DNA from: Neoasaia chiangmaiensis | GTDB taxonomy: Bacteria > Pseudomonadota > Alphaproteobacteria > Acetobacterales > Acetobacteraceae | NCBI RefSeq assembly: GCF_002005465.1 | Contig: NZ_CP014691.1 | Coordinates: 186,001-250,000 of the forward strand | Direction of reading: 5' to 3' | DNA: 64,000 nucleotides | Shown: one piece after another, positions 9,354 to 17,462 of the stretch | Layout: every line of letters starts with the position of its first letter | How positions within the stretch are numbered: the first letter of the stretch is position 1 | The notes under the pieces: generated by a model | The model's input: the letters and a program-made list of their open reading frames with translations, nothing else | Databases searched by the model: none | What the model was told of the DNA's origin: nothing | Made by a program: the position numbers and the translations under genes

Positions 9354-10510
9354 GGTCCATGCGTCAGATAATGATTTCAGCGCGAGCAGGCGGTTCGGCG
9401 CGTGACAAGGGCGCTTTGCGTCTCGGCGCACTTGCCATGCTGACAGGCGGAATGCTGCTGACGGCGGGCCAGGCGGCTGCCAGGCCCTCTCTGGTGACGC
9501 TGATCGACCTCTCTGCAGGCAAGGATATGAAACCGGCGGCCTGCTCGACTGCATTGTCTGGTTTGCGGGACGCACTCGACGCAATCGGCATCCCGACCGC
9601 ACGCCCTGCCGTGCCGACGGTCGATGCGCTTCGTATGGTCCTGCTGCAACTCGGCAATCAGGGAAGCAGCGAACCGCGAATGGTCGTGGCCTGCGCTCAA
9701 GGCGCTTCGGCCGAGGGGCAACTCTACCTTGCGCCGGCAAACCTTGCCGCTGACAATCGCGACCTGAGTCGGAATGGCGTCAGTGCCGACACATTCGCGC
9801 GTGTCGCGGGGGCGGGCGGCCTGACGGCGCTCGACATCGTGCCGATTTCCGGAACGAGCCTCTCCGAGAATTCAGGCGAGCAGTGGCGGCGTGCGGCAGA
9901 GCCCAATACGTCGCGTCTGATCGCGATTGAGCAGGCGCCCGATGCGGCCACCCTGATCGATCGCCTGACCGCAGCCGCGAAGGGGCATGGCGATGCCATG
10001 TTATCGGCGTTCCTTGGCGTGCAGCCTGCTGAAAGGTCGGCAACACCGCCGCCGCCGACCGTGGCGCCGGTAGCCGTGCCGACGATTGCCGCCAAGTCAG
10101 ACGACAATACCGCTCATCCCGCTGCGGCAAATGGTTCTTCGGCTCAATCCTCGCCGACTTCAGCGACGGCAGATACACCTGCGCCGAAGCCCGTGAACAA
10201 GCCGTCCGAACCGGCCGTCGAGGCGGCGGCACCGAAAGCGGCGCAGGCCGCCGCGCCGCCCGCGGCCACGAAGCCTGTTTCCGTCAAACCTGCCGTGGTG
10301 CGCCATCCGCCTGCAAAACGTGTGGTGGCCGATCCTGCGGTGCATCAGGTGCAGCTTGGCCTTCTAGCGAAGGGTTTCTATCATGGCAGGGTATCGGGCA
10401 TCAGCAATGTCGCAACCGTGCAGGCCATTCGGCATTATCAGGAGAAACTGGGTCATCAGGCGACAGGAACATTGACGCCCGATGAACAGAACGAGTTGGC
10501 GGGCAAATAA
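9350..10510 (+). CDS. Secreted protein with degenerate caspase-like and peptidoglycan-binding domains
   Basis: The product has 386 aa. A signal peptide (hydrophobic core about 24-40, Ala-rich cleavage zone near 45) sends it to the periplasm. Residues about 48-210 recall a peptidase C14 (caspase-like) fold: a helix reading LRDALDAIGIPT, then MVVACAQGASAEGQLYLAPA where active members have a GHG motif, and ALDIVPISG where the catalytic Cys would be. Neither His nor Cys is present, so any such domain is inactive. A long Pro/Ala/Lys linker follows, and the last 55 residues are a PG_binding_1 domain (VQLGLLAKGFYHGRVSG). GTG 9350 has a good AGGGAG site; ATG 9359 is an alternative. The caspase resemblance is by eye, while the signal peptide and PG-binding domain are clear. 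Confidence 0.7.
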   Translation: MRSMRQIMISARAGGSARDKGALRLGALAMLTGGMLLTAGQAAARPSLVTLIDLSAGKDMKPAACSTALSGLRDALDAIGIPTARPAVPTVDALRMVLLQLGNQGSSEPRMVVACAQGASAEGQLYLAPANLAADNRDLSRNGVSADTFARVAGAGGLTALDIVPISGTSLSENSGEQWRRAAEPNTSRLIAIEQAPDAATLIDRLTAAAKGHGDAMLSAFLGVQPAERSATPPPPTVAPVAVPTIAAKSDDNTAHPAAANGSSAQSSPTSATADTPAPKPVNKPSEPAVEAAAPKAAQAAAPPAATKPVSVKPAVVRHPPAKRVVADPAVHQVQLGLLAKGFYHGRVSGISNVATVQAIRHYQEKLGHQATGTLTPDEQNELAGK

Positions 10511-10514
10511 GACC

Positions 10515-11372
10515 ATGACGCTTCGTTTGAAGATCTACGCGACGCTGGGCGTAATAGCTCTTGTCGGTTATCTCGCGCTTCTGGCGAGCATAACTCACGG
10601 TGATCGCACGGCGCGTGTGGCTTCGGCGGAGCGTTCGGCCCGGTTGATGATCGTCCAGGCCGATGCGGCCGATCAGTATACCCGTCATGAGATCGCGCCA
10701 CTTCTCGACAGTGCCATGCATAGCCGTCTGGTGTTCATTCCCCAAAGTGCGGGCTTTTACGCCGTGGAAACTCAGGGGCGTCAGATCGAGCGGGCCCTTG
10801 AGGGATATCGCCTGCGACGGGTCGTGCTCGATTCCACAGGACCGGCCGATACGCCGGACGGGTGGGAGCGCGATGCGATCATGCGCCTTCGGGGGACGCC
10901 GGACGGCGCGCCTTTCGCTGAACTGCGGCCTGACGGCGCTCTGGCCTATGTCGTGCCGCTCACGATGCAGGACGGCATTTGCGCCACGTGCTATCCCTCT
11001 CGCGATCAGGCGCCGCTGTCCGTGCGGGACGCTTTCGGAAGTGCGAAGGGCTTTGATCGCCATCCGGGTGAAATCGTCGGGGCGACGATTGCGACCGTCC
11101 CAGTCGCGCCGTTTAACCTGTTTGGCAATGCGTCCCTCTTGCTGGCGGCTCTCGTCCTGTTGATCTGCTGGGCCTCCGCCTGCCTGCTGATCGAATTCAT
11201 GGTTCTGCGGCCGCTCTCGCAAATCGCGACTGTCGCGGAGCGCGTATCGCTCGGCGCGCCGGATGTCGAAGAATTCGATACGCGATCGGGCGGGGAGATC
11301 GGCGCATTGACGCTGTCCTTCAATCGCCTGCGGCGCAGCATGGAAACCGCGATGGCGTTGGTCCGGCCATGA
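10515..11372 (+). CDS. Membrane sensor with Tll0287-like periplasmic domain and HAMP
   Basis: The product has 285 aa. Membrane helices lie at about 8-27 and 205-228, bracketing a periplasmic domain of the Tll0287/DUF3365 type (FVIPQ-like core, then GFDRHPGEIVGA, which matches the family's GF-GE-IGA element). A HAMP domain (about 229-280) ends the protein with no kinase or cyclase attached. Family members usually carry a CxxCH heme motif. Here it reads CATCY (C156, C159, Y160), so the His ligand is missing. The ATG at 10515 follows the previous stop by four bases; an ATG at 10482 would lie inside the upstream gene. The stop overlaps the kinase start (ATGA). It probably transmits a periplasmic signal to the kinases around it. 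Confidence 0.75.
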   Translation: MTLRLKIYATLGVIALVGYLALLASITHGDRTARVASAERSARLMIVQADAADQYTRHEIAPLLDSAMHSRLVFIPQSAGFYAVETQGRQIERALEGYRLRRVVLDSTGPADTPDGWERDAIMRLRGTPDGAPFAELRPDGALAYVVPLTMQDGICATCYPSRDQAPLSVRDAFGSAKGFDRHPGEIVGATIATVPVAPFNLFGNASLLLAALVLLICWASACLLIEFMVLRPLSQIATVAERVSLGAPDVEEFDTRSGGEIGALTLSFNRLRRSMETAMALVRP

Positions 11373-13216
11373 CGGCGACGTTGGAGATACCCCAGCGGAT
11401 CGGGCGCTTTCGCATCCATTCGATGCTGGGGCGCGGGGCGATGGGCGTCGTCTACAAGGGGCATGACGAGCATATCGACCGCCTCGTGGCGATCAAGCTG
11501 ATCCGAACCGATCTTCTCGACAGCGAGGAGCGCGAAAACTATTTCCAGCGTTTTCGTAATGAAGCGAAGATCGCCGGGCGATGCGTGCACGCGAATATCG
11601 TCGGTCTGTATGATTTCTCATTCCATGAGAGCAATCCCTATCTCGTCATGGAATATGTGGACGGGATGGGCCTTCAGCAGGCCCTGCCGCGTGGCACCCA
11701 GTGGCGGGAAGAGGAAGTTCTGCCGATTGGGTTGCAGGTGCTGGACGCGTTGCAATACGCGCATGAGCGCGGCATCGTCCATCGCGACGTCAAACCGCCC
11801 AACATTCTTCTGACGACCGAATCCAAGCTCAAGATCACCGATTTCGGCATCTCCCGGCTGACCAGCACCGAGCAGACCATGACGCCGTTGCTGATCGGAA
11901 CGCCAAGCTATATGTCGCCCGAGCAGTGCATGGGTGCATCGCTTGACGGGCGATCCGACCTTTTCTCCCTGGGTTGTGTCCTATACGAACTTCTTGCAGG
12001 GCGACGGCCGTTCACCGGCGCGAACTACACCGATACGATTCTCGGCATCATCAACCGGCCACATCCGCCGTTACAGGATTTCCGCGACGACCTGACGCCG
12101 GCATTGATCGATGTCATCGACCGGGCGTTGGCCAAGAATCCCGCCGATCGCTTTCCCGATGCCAGTGCTTTCTCTCTGGCGCTGGAGCAGATTTCCGGTT
12201 CCCCGTTTCGTGTTCCCGCCATTCCGCGAAATCTGTCCGATATCGTGGTGGCGTCGCAAACGCGTGACACGATGGATCCATCAGGCGCAGTCGGGCATGT
12301 CGCGCCACTGGTCGGCGATGAGGCAGATACTGTGCTCGCTCCGCGCAGGGCCGAGCCGGATCGTGCCGAGGCAGCGACAGCACGACCCGCAGAGGCTGAT
12401 GCAGGAGAGCCGACGCAAGACAGGCGCCTGTCGGGATATGAAACCGCGAATGACGGTGTGGAAGCATCGGAAGTGACATCCGTCCGGACGATCGTGACGA
12501 CTGTGCCGTTGCGGGACGAGGCGGACGCCGTCGAAAGCGCGCCGGCGGATGAAATGGAGAGAGCGGTCGTCGATGAAGACGACGATGCAACCCGTATCAT
12601 GCCGTCACCGGCATCTCCCCTGGCGCCGCCGTTCGTCGCCGACCCGATGGCAGTGGCGTCCGTCGAAAACGACGAGGGGGCGATTGCTGACCGATCGTCC
12701 CCGGAGGTGCCTGATAGGTCTTACGTTTCGGTTGAGGAGGAACGCGAAGAAACGCGCGAGGGCCGGTCGGATGAAGGCGGTGAGCAGGAACCGCTCATGA
12801 CGCCGCCAATGGACCCGGCGCCAACGGCGTATGCAGGGGAACAGGAGACGATCCGCGAGATGTCGTCACCTGATCTGGCGGCTGTGGACGCCATCCAGGC
12901 GATACCGGATCAGGCGACCCCGAACGGCGATGCGCGTGTGGTGTTCGGAGATGCATTTGCTGGGGCAACGACCGACGATCACGCTCTCGAAGTCGACTGG
13001 GGTGCCTGGCAATCCTGGACGGCGATCTGCTTGACGCGTGTGATCGGGCCGATCGGACCGATCCTCGTCGCGCGTCATGGGAACGATGAGCAACCTGATC
13101 GTCTGGTGGACCATTGCGCCGATTTCATTCAGCATGACGACGAGCGTGCGGATTTTCTTCGTTTCGTCGGGGAGCGTCCTGTTCCCGCAGCACTGGCGCG
13201 GAAGGGGCAGCCATGA
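11369..13216 (+). CDS. ppkA: Serine/threonine protein kinase of the T6SS threonine-phosphorylation pathway (PpkA-like)
   Basis: The product has 615 aa. A complete Hanks-type kinase domain spans about 10-275, with the glycine loop GRGAMGVVYKG, AIK lysine K43, the catalytic VHRDVKPPN (D140), DFG at 158-160 and the SPEQ motif of the activation segment. About 270 residues of acidic, Pro/Ala-rich, low-complexity sequence follow. A compact C-terminal module of about 65 residues (IGPIGPILVARHG ... ERADFLRFVGE) resembles a small helical segment seen at the end of other bacterial Ser/Thr kinases. No transmembrane helix is visible, unlike classical PpkA, so it would need a partner such as the upstream HAMP protein to sense the periplasm. 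It overlaps its neighbours by 4 bases on both sides. FHA and PP2C genes follow directly. Confidence 0.92.
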   Translation: MTATLEIPQRIGRFRIHSMLGRGAMGVVYKGHDEHIDRLVAIKLIRTDLLDSEERENYFQRFRNEAKIAGRCVHANIVGLYDFSFHESNPYLVMEYVDGMGLQQALPRGTQWREEEVLPIGLQVLDALQYAHERGIVHRDVKPPNILLTTESKLKITDFGISRLTSTEQTMTPLLIGTPSYMSPEQCMGASLDGRSDLFSLGCVLYELLAGRRPFTGANYTDTILGIINRPHPPLQDFRDDLTPALIDVIDRALAKNPADRFPDASAFSLALEQISGSPFRVPAIPRNLSDIVVASQTRDTMDPSGAVGHVAPLVGDEADTVLAPRRAEPDRAEAATARPAEADAGEPTQDRRLSGYETANDGVEASEVTSVRTIVTTVPLRDEADAVESAPADEMERAVVDEDDDATRIMPSPASPLAPPFVADPMAVASVENDEGAIADRSSPEVPDRSYVSVEEEREETREGRSDEGGEQEPLMTPPMDPAPTAYAGEQETIREMSSPDLAAVDAIQAIPDQATPNGDARVVFGDAFAGATTDDHALEVDWGAWQSWTAICLTRVIGPIGPILVARHGNDEQPDRLVDHCADFIQHDDERADFLRFVGERPVPAALARKGQP

Positions 13217-14247
13217 CTTCCCTCATACTGAGTCTGACATGCGCGCCGGGCGGTATTCCGCTGGAAACACGCCAGATCGACGCGGATCGATATTCGCTCG
13301 GCCGGGACCCGGATAACGACTGGATTTTGTTCGATCCCACCTGTCAGGTTTCACGGCATCATTGTCGTATCGTGCGGGAAGGTGACGACTGGCTATTCGC
13401 CGACCTCAGCCGCAATGGAACGCGGCATGAGGTGGGTCACGCCTCGGGGATGACGTGCGACGAAGTCGGATCGCATCGACTGGCATCCGGTGATCGACTT
13501 CACCTGGGTGATTACGAGATCGCGGTGACGGTGCAGGAAGAAGAAAGCTCATTCCGGATCATGCCGTTGCCGGATTTCATCGCCGACCTGCGAAGCAATT
13601 TCGCGGCGCGCCCGCCCACGTCACGAGAGCCGGGTAGGACGCGTGCCCGGTCGGAGACGCGCCTTTCGTCATCGGCGCGCGGGACAGAAGCGCGGTCCCC
13701 GCAAAGAGGGGACCCGTTGCTCGAACTGCTTGGGCTGGAAGGCACAGACCTTCCGCTGGGACGCCGGTCTGTCGTCCTTTATCGTCTCGGCGCTTCCCTG
13801 AGCGCTGCGGTGCATGGTCTTCGACGCATGGCGAGGCCGGGGCGCGCCGCGGAAAAAGGCGAAGATTTCCGATTGCTGGACGAAAGCCAGCCGATACCGA
13901 AGGTCCTGCGCGCGATTGCAGGAATGGACAAATCGGTGATCGCCTCGCCGGAGCAGATCATCGGGCAGGCATTCGACGATCTTCACCGTCATCAGCTATG
14001 TCTGTCGCTTGCTTATCGCCGGTGTATGAAAGAGATGTTGCATGCTCTGGATCCAGAGGAAGCCTCCCCCTCGTCCGTGCGAGAGGGTGGGCAGGGTCGT
14101 CGGACATTGTCTCTGTCGTTTCTCAAGCGCAGGCATCGACGTGTGAGCGAGAATTTCGACCGGATCGTCGAGGCATCCTTCGCGCGTCATTATCGGGAGG
14201 AATGGGAGCGTCTGGATTCCGGCCGGGATGCGGCGGGGCGGGATTGA
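13213..14247 (+). CDS. FHA-domain protein, second TagH-like protein of the locus
   Basis: The product has 344 aa. Residues about 20-95 are a forkhead-associated domain with the phosphothreonine-binding signature: GRDPDNDWILFDPTCQVSRH followed by DLSRNGT. The C-terminal 200 residues resemble the T6SS FHA C-terminal domain (SPEQIIGQAFDDLHRHQLCL), the same domain as in the truncated gene at the window start. It is probably a substrate or reader of the kinase encoded just upstream. Two FHA/TagH-type proteins in one locus is a notable duplication. It overlaps the kinase gene by 4 bases. Confidence 0.85.
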   Translation: MTSLILSLTCAPGGIPLETRQIDADRYSLGRDPDNDWILFDPTCQVSRHHCRIVREGDDWLFADLSRNGTRHEVGHASGMTCDEVGSHRLASGDRLHLGDYEIAVTVQEEESSFRIMPLPDFIADLRSNFAARPPTSREPGRTRARSETRLSSSARGTEARSPQRGDPLLELLGLEGTDLPLGRRSVVLYRLGASLSAAVHGLRRMARPGRAAEKGEDFRLLDESQPIPKVLRAIAGMDKSVIASPEQIIGQAFDDLHRHQLCLSLAYRRCMKEMLHALDPEEASPSSVREGGQGRRTLSLSFLKRRHRRVSENFDRIVEASFARHYREEWERLDSGRDAAGRD

Positions 14248-14266
14248 AGCGGATCGTGGCCTGTCG

Positions 14267-14980
14267 ATGACGACCTTGTCGGAATATAGTTACTGCGCGA
14301 CGCATAAAGGGCCGTTCCGCACCGAAAATCAGGACGCGCTGATCTGCCGTCCCGATCTTGGCATCTATGTCGTCGCGGATGGCGCGGGCGGACATCGGGA
14401 CGGTCGACTGGCGGCCAATACCGTTACGGATGCGATTGCGGCCTTGCCGGACGGTCTGCCGCCGGACCAGCGGCTTGCCATGCTTCGCGGCGCCGTTGGT
14501 GACGCGCATCGCCGTTTGAGGGATCTCGCCGGAAATCTCGGGAATGGTGCGGTCTCGACAATCGCAGCACTCCTCCTCGAAGGAGACTATTTCGTTGTGC
14601 TCTGGGCCGGGGACTCTCGCATTTATCTTCTTCGAAACGGCGAGATGACGCAGTTGACGCATGATCATACCCTGGTGCAGCAGATGGTGGATTCCGGTTC
14701 GATTTCCCCTGCGGAAGGGCGCAATCACCCGAAGGGAAACATCATCACACGCGCTGTCGGGGGCGCTGATCCGGAGCTGATTCTCGACAAACGCATTGGC
14801 ATGGTTCTTCCGCACGACCGCTTTCTTCTGTGCAGTGACGGCCTGCTGAAAACGATGGATGAAGACGAGATCGGCTATCTGCTCGGGCAGGATGGAGACG
14901 TGGCGGACGCCTTGCTGTCAACTGCCCTGCGGCGACGCGCCCGCGATAATGTTTCCATCGTGGCGGTGGTCCGGCCATGA
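14267..14980 (+). CDS. pppA: PP2C-family protein phosphatase (PppA/Stp-like)
   Basis: The product has 237 aa from ATG 14267. An earlier in-frame ATG at 14228 lies inside the FHA gene and would add an atypical basic leader. All metal-binding motifs of bacterial PP2C are present: RTENQDAL, VVADGAGGH, DHTLVQQM with the following NHPKGNIITRAVG, CSDGL, and RDNVSIVAV. The enzyme should remove phosphate from the FHA protein and/or the kinase, making it the off-switch of the threonine-phosphorylation pathway. The stop overlaps the response regulator start (ATGA). Confidence 0.93.
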   Translation: MTTLSEYSYCATHKGPFRTENQDALICRPDLGIYVVADGAGGHRDGRLAANTVTDAIAALPDGLPPDQRLAMLRGAVGDAHRRLRDLAGNLGNGAVSTIAALLLEGDYFVVLWAGDSRIYLLRNGEMTQLTHDHTLVQQMVDSGSISPAEGRNHPKGNIITRAVGGADPELILDKRIGMVLPHDRFLLCSDGLLKTMDEDEIGYLLGQDGDVADALLSTALRRRARDNVSIVAVVRP

Positions 14981-15789
14981 GCAACGTTGCACCGGATTCG
15001 ATGGCACTTCACGACGCGGCGCGCGCGCGTTCGGTTCTGCTGATTGACGATGACCACGAGTTTCGCTCGGCGATCGGCAATTATCTGGCGCTTAATGGCC
15101 TTCGGGTCATTCTGGCATCTGGACCGGAGGACTTGCGTGACGTTGAGGTCGACTGGACGCATTGCGTGATCGTGCTTGATCTCCAGCTTGGCGGCATTGA
15201 TGGTATCGACGTCATGCGGTCGTTACGGGAGGCGACCGACGCACCGATTATCCTGATGACCGGCCACCGGATATCCGAACTGGATCGTGTGATCGGGCTC
15301 GAACTCGGTGCGGACGATTATCTGGTCAAGCCATTCGGCCCGCGTGAGCTTCTTGCGCGCATACGTGTCCTTGGCCGCCGGCATGATGAACTCTGTTCCA
15401 TTCGCGAGGCTCAGGCAAACCGGCCCATATCGGAGAATGATGAGACCGACAGTCTCACGATGAAGCGGGTCTATCGTTTCGGTGAATGGGAGCTCGATCG
15501 ACGCTCACGCGTCCTGAAAGATCCTTCCGCTCGCGTCGTAAAGTTGACGAAAGGCGATTTCGCATTGCTTGTCGCATTTCTGGATGCGCCAGGACGACCG
15601 CTCACGCGAGAATATCTGCTCAACGCCACGCGAATTCACGAAGATGTCTATGATCGCAGTGTCGACGTCCAGATCCTGCGTCTCCGGCGCCGGTTCGATA
15701 AAGGCAGTGTGGACGGCCTGAGCGGGCGCGACATCATCCGCACCGATCGCGGCGCAGGATACGTCTTCACGCTCGATGTGACGTTCTGA
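14977..15789 (+). CDS. OmpR/PhoB-type response regulator, VirG-like
   Basis: The product has 270 aa. The receiver domain (about 19-135) has the acidic pair in LLIDDDHEF, phosphoacceptor D68 (VIVLDLQLGGIDG), a Thr/Ser-position residue T95 and K118 (YLVKPFGPREL). A linker of about 30 residues leads to a winged-helix DNA-binding domain (about 165-268; LTREYLLNATR, VDVQILRLRRRF, RTDRGAGYVF). The DLQLGGIDG and LELGADDYLVKPFG segments closely recall VirG, matching the VirA-like kinase at 7695. The gene ends the plus-strand operon, nine bases from the convergent permease gene. Its target promoters are unknown. Confidence 0.93.
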   Translation: MSNVAPDSMALHDAARARSVLLIDDDHEFRSAIGNYLALNGLRVILASGPEDLRDVEVDWTHCVIVLDLQLGGIDGIDVMRSLREATDAPIILMTGHRISELDRVIGLELGADDYLVKPFGPRELLARIRVLGRRHDELCSIREAQANRPISENDETDSLTMKRVYRFGEWELDRRSRVLKDPSARVVKLTKGDFALLVAFLDAPGRPLTREYLLNATRIHEDVYDRSVDVQILRLRRRFDKGSVDGLSGRDIIRTDRGAGYVFTLDVTF

Positions 15790-15798
15790 CCGCACCTG

Positions 15799-17256
15799 TC
15801 AACGTTCGAGCCGACGCTCCTTGCGCATCAGGCGTTCGATAAGGAAACCGCCGACAACGAGATAGGCGCCCAGAAAGATCAGGGCTGCCGAATGGCCTGA
15901 GCGCGCCTGGACGACAAGGTCACTGAAGACCACGCCGATCATGACGCAGCATGTTGTGAACGCGGCAATCGGTATGATGCCGAGCCACATGCCGTGCAGG
16001 ACGATGCCGCCGAGAGGCACGCGAAACCGCCTTGGCAGGGCAGGGGCCGTTACGCGCAACCGCATGAGACTCAAGGCAACGCCGGCAAAAGCGACCATCG
16101 TTCCGATGCTGACGACATCGGCAAGGATCGAGATGGGGAACAAGGCCGCGATGATTCCGGCAGCCAGCGCGCTCGCCGCGATTCCGGCACGGGGCGCACC
16201 GGAATGTGTATCCACCGTTGCCAATCGCCTTGGCAGGACACCGGCGCGCGCCATGGCGAGGCTGATCCGTGAATGACCGTAGATATTGGCGAGGATGACC
16301 GATCCAAGGCCCGCGAGGGCGCCAATCTTGATCAGCATTGAAAGTTCAGCATGGCCGATCGTTCTCATGACGCGCGCGATGGGGTCGGGTACGTCAAGCT
16401 GCCTGAACGGGACGATGCCTGTCACGACAAGGGAGACGGCGATGTAGAGACTCGTGCTGACGACAAGGGTCGCGATAAGGCCGAAAGGCACGTCGCGCCC
16501 GGGATTGCGTGCTTCCGCAGCGCCATTGGCGACGGCATCGAAACCCAGATAGGCAAAAAAGACGATGCTGGTCGCACGTATGAGACCGCCGAGGCCATAG
16601 TGGAATGGTCCCTCGGAGGCGGGCAGAAAAGGATGCCAAAGCACGCTGTGTATATGCGTGAACCCCACCGCCAGAAAGAGCGCGAGGACACCGATCTTGA
16701 CGGCCACCAGAACGGTGTTGGCGTGCGCTGTCACTCTTGCGCCGAACATCAGGGCAAAGCCGATCAGACACAGCACCAGCACCGCTGCGATATTGGCACT
16801 CGCACCGATTGCTGGCATCGGGTCGTGGGGCGGTGCGACGGTCGCCGTCATAAGCGACTTCGGGATCGACAACCCCAAATCGAGCAGGAGGCTTTGCAGA
16901 TAGGCGACGAAACCTGTCGCGACGGTCGCATTGGCCAGCCAATATTCCAGCATGAGCATCCAGCCGATCCATAAGGCCGGTCGTGTGCCGAACGCCCGCG
17001 CCGCATACAGATACGCTGCTCCGGCTTCCGGCAGCGCGGCGGCCAGTTCCGCGTAACATAACCCGCTTAGAAGGCAGCCGATCCCGGCCATCAGGAAAGC
17101 GACAGTGACGGCCGGACCGGCATATTCCGCTGCTGCAACGCCGGGCAGGATGTAGATACCCGCACCGACGACACAACCGATGCCCAGCAGCACAAGGTCG
17201 CGGGCACCCAGTGTGCGGTGCAGGGCGCCTTTCTCGACGTCGTCCGTCAAATTCAT
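15799..17256 (-). CDS. APC-superfamily amino acid permease
   Basis: The product has 485 aa and about 12 hydrophobic segments. The N-terminal signature LGIGCVVGAGIYILPG is the substrate-binding glycine stretch of the APA/cationic amino-acid branch. The protein imports or exchanges amino acids across the inner membrane, and the substrate cannot be told from sequence. The start at 17256 is preferred because a strong GGAGGAG lies 12 bases upstream; an upstream in-frame start at 17334 would add 26 non-conserved-looking residues. The gene lies about 200 bases downstream of the aldehyde dehydrogenase gene, beyond a strong terminator, so it is probably a separate transcript. Confidence 0.9.
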   Translation of the reverse strand: MNLTDDVEKGALHRTLGARDLVLLGIGCVVGAGIYILPGVAAAEYAGPAVTVAFLMAGIGCLLSGLCYAELAAALPEAGAAYLYAARAFGTRPALWIGWMLMLEYWLANATVATGFVAYLQSLLLDLGLSIPKSLMTATVAPPHDPMPAIGASANIAAVLVLCLIGFALMFGARVTAHANTVLVAVKIGVLALFLAVGFTHIHSVLWHPFLPASEGPFHYGLGGLIRATSIVFFAYLGFDAVANGAAEARNPGRDVPFGLIATLVVSTSLYIAVSLVVTGIVPFRQLDVPDPIARVMRTIGHAELSMLIKIGALAGLGSVILANIYGHSRISLAMARAGVLPRRLATVDTHSGAPRAGIAASALAAGIIAALFPISILADVVSIGTMVAFAGVALSLMRLRVTAPALPRRFRVPLGGIVLHGMWLGIIPIAAFTTCCVMIGVVFSDLVVQARSGHSAALIFLGAYLVVGGFLIERLMRKERRLER

Positions 17257-17407
17257 GATGACAGGTTTCTCCTCCGCCGGTTCGGCGTCCACCGTTGCAT
17301 CGCGGCAATTCTGCAAGGCGGCCAAAAGCGTCACGCAGAGGCTGGCTTATATGATGGCCGGGACTTTCAATAACGATATCGAAATATACCGTTTGACGAC
17401 CCATAGC

Positions 17408-17444
17408 AAAATGGCCCTGCGGCGTCATGCCGCAGGGCCATTTT
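17408..17444 (-). terminator. Strong hairpin terminator of the aldehyde dehydrogenase gene
   Basis: This is a perfect 16-bp stem (17408-17423 with 17429-17444) with a 5-base loop. It is GC-rich in the middle, with four A at one end and four T at the other, and lies 18 bases beyond the stop of the minus-strand gene. The U-tract on the minus transcript is short (TTTT), but the stem is very stable. The flanking A/T runs make it potentially bidirectional. Confidence 0.85.
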
Positions 17445-17462
17445 CTTTCCCTTGGGGGCGGA

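Noticed and set aside
9350-10510. Active caspase-like protease
   Set aside because: No His-Gly or Cys at the expected positions. Only a degenerate resemblance remains.
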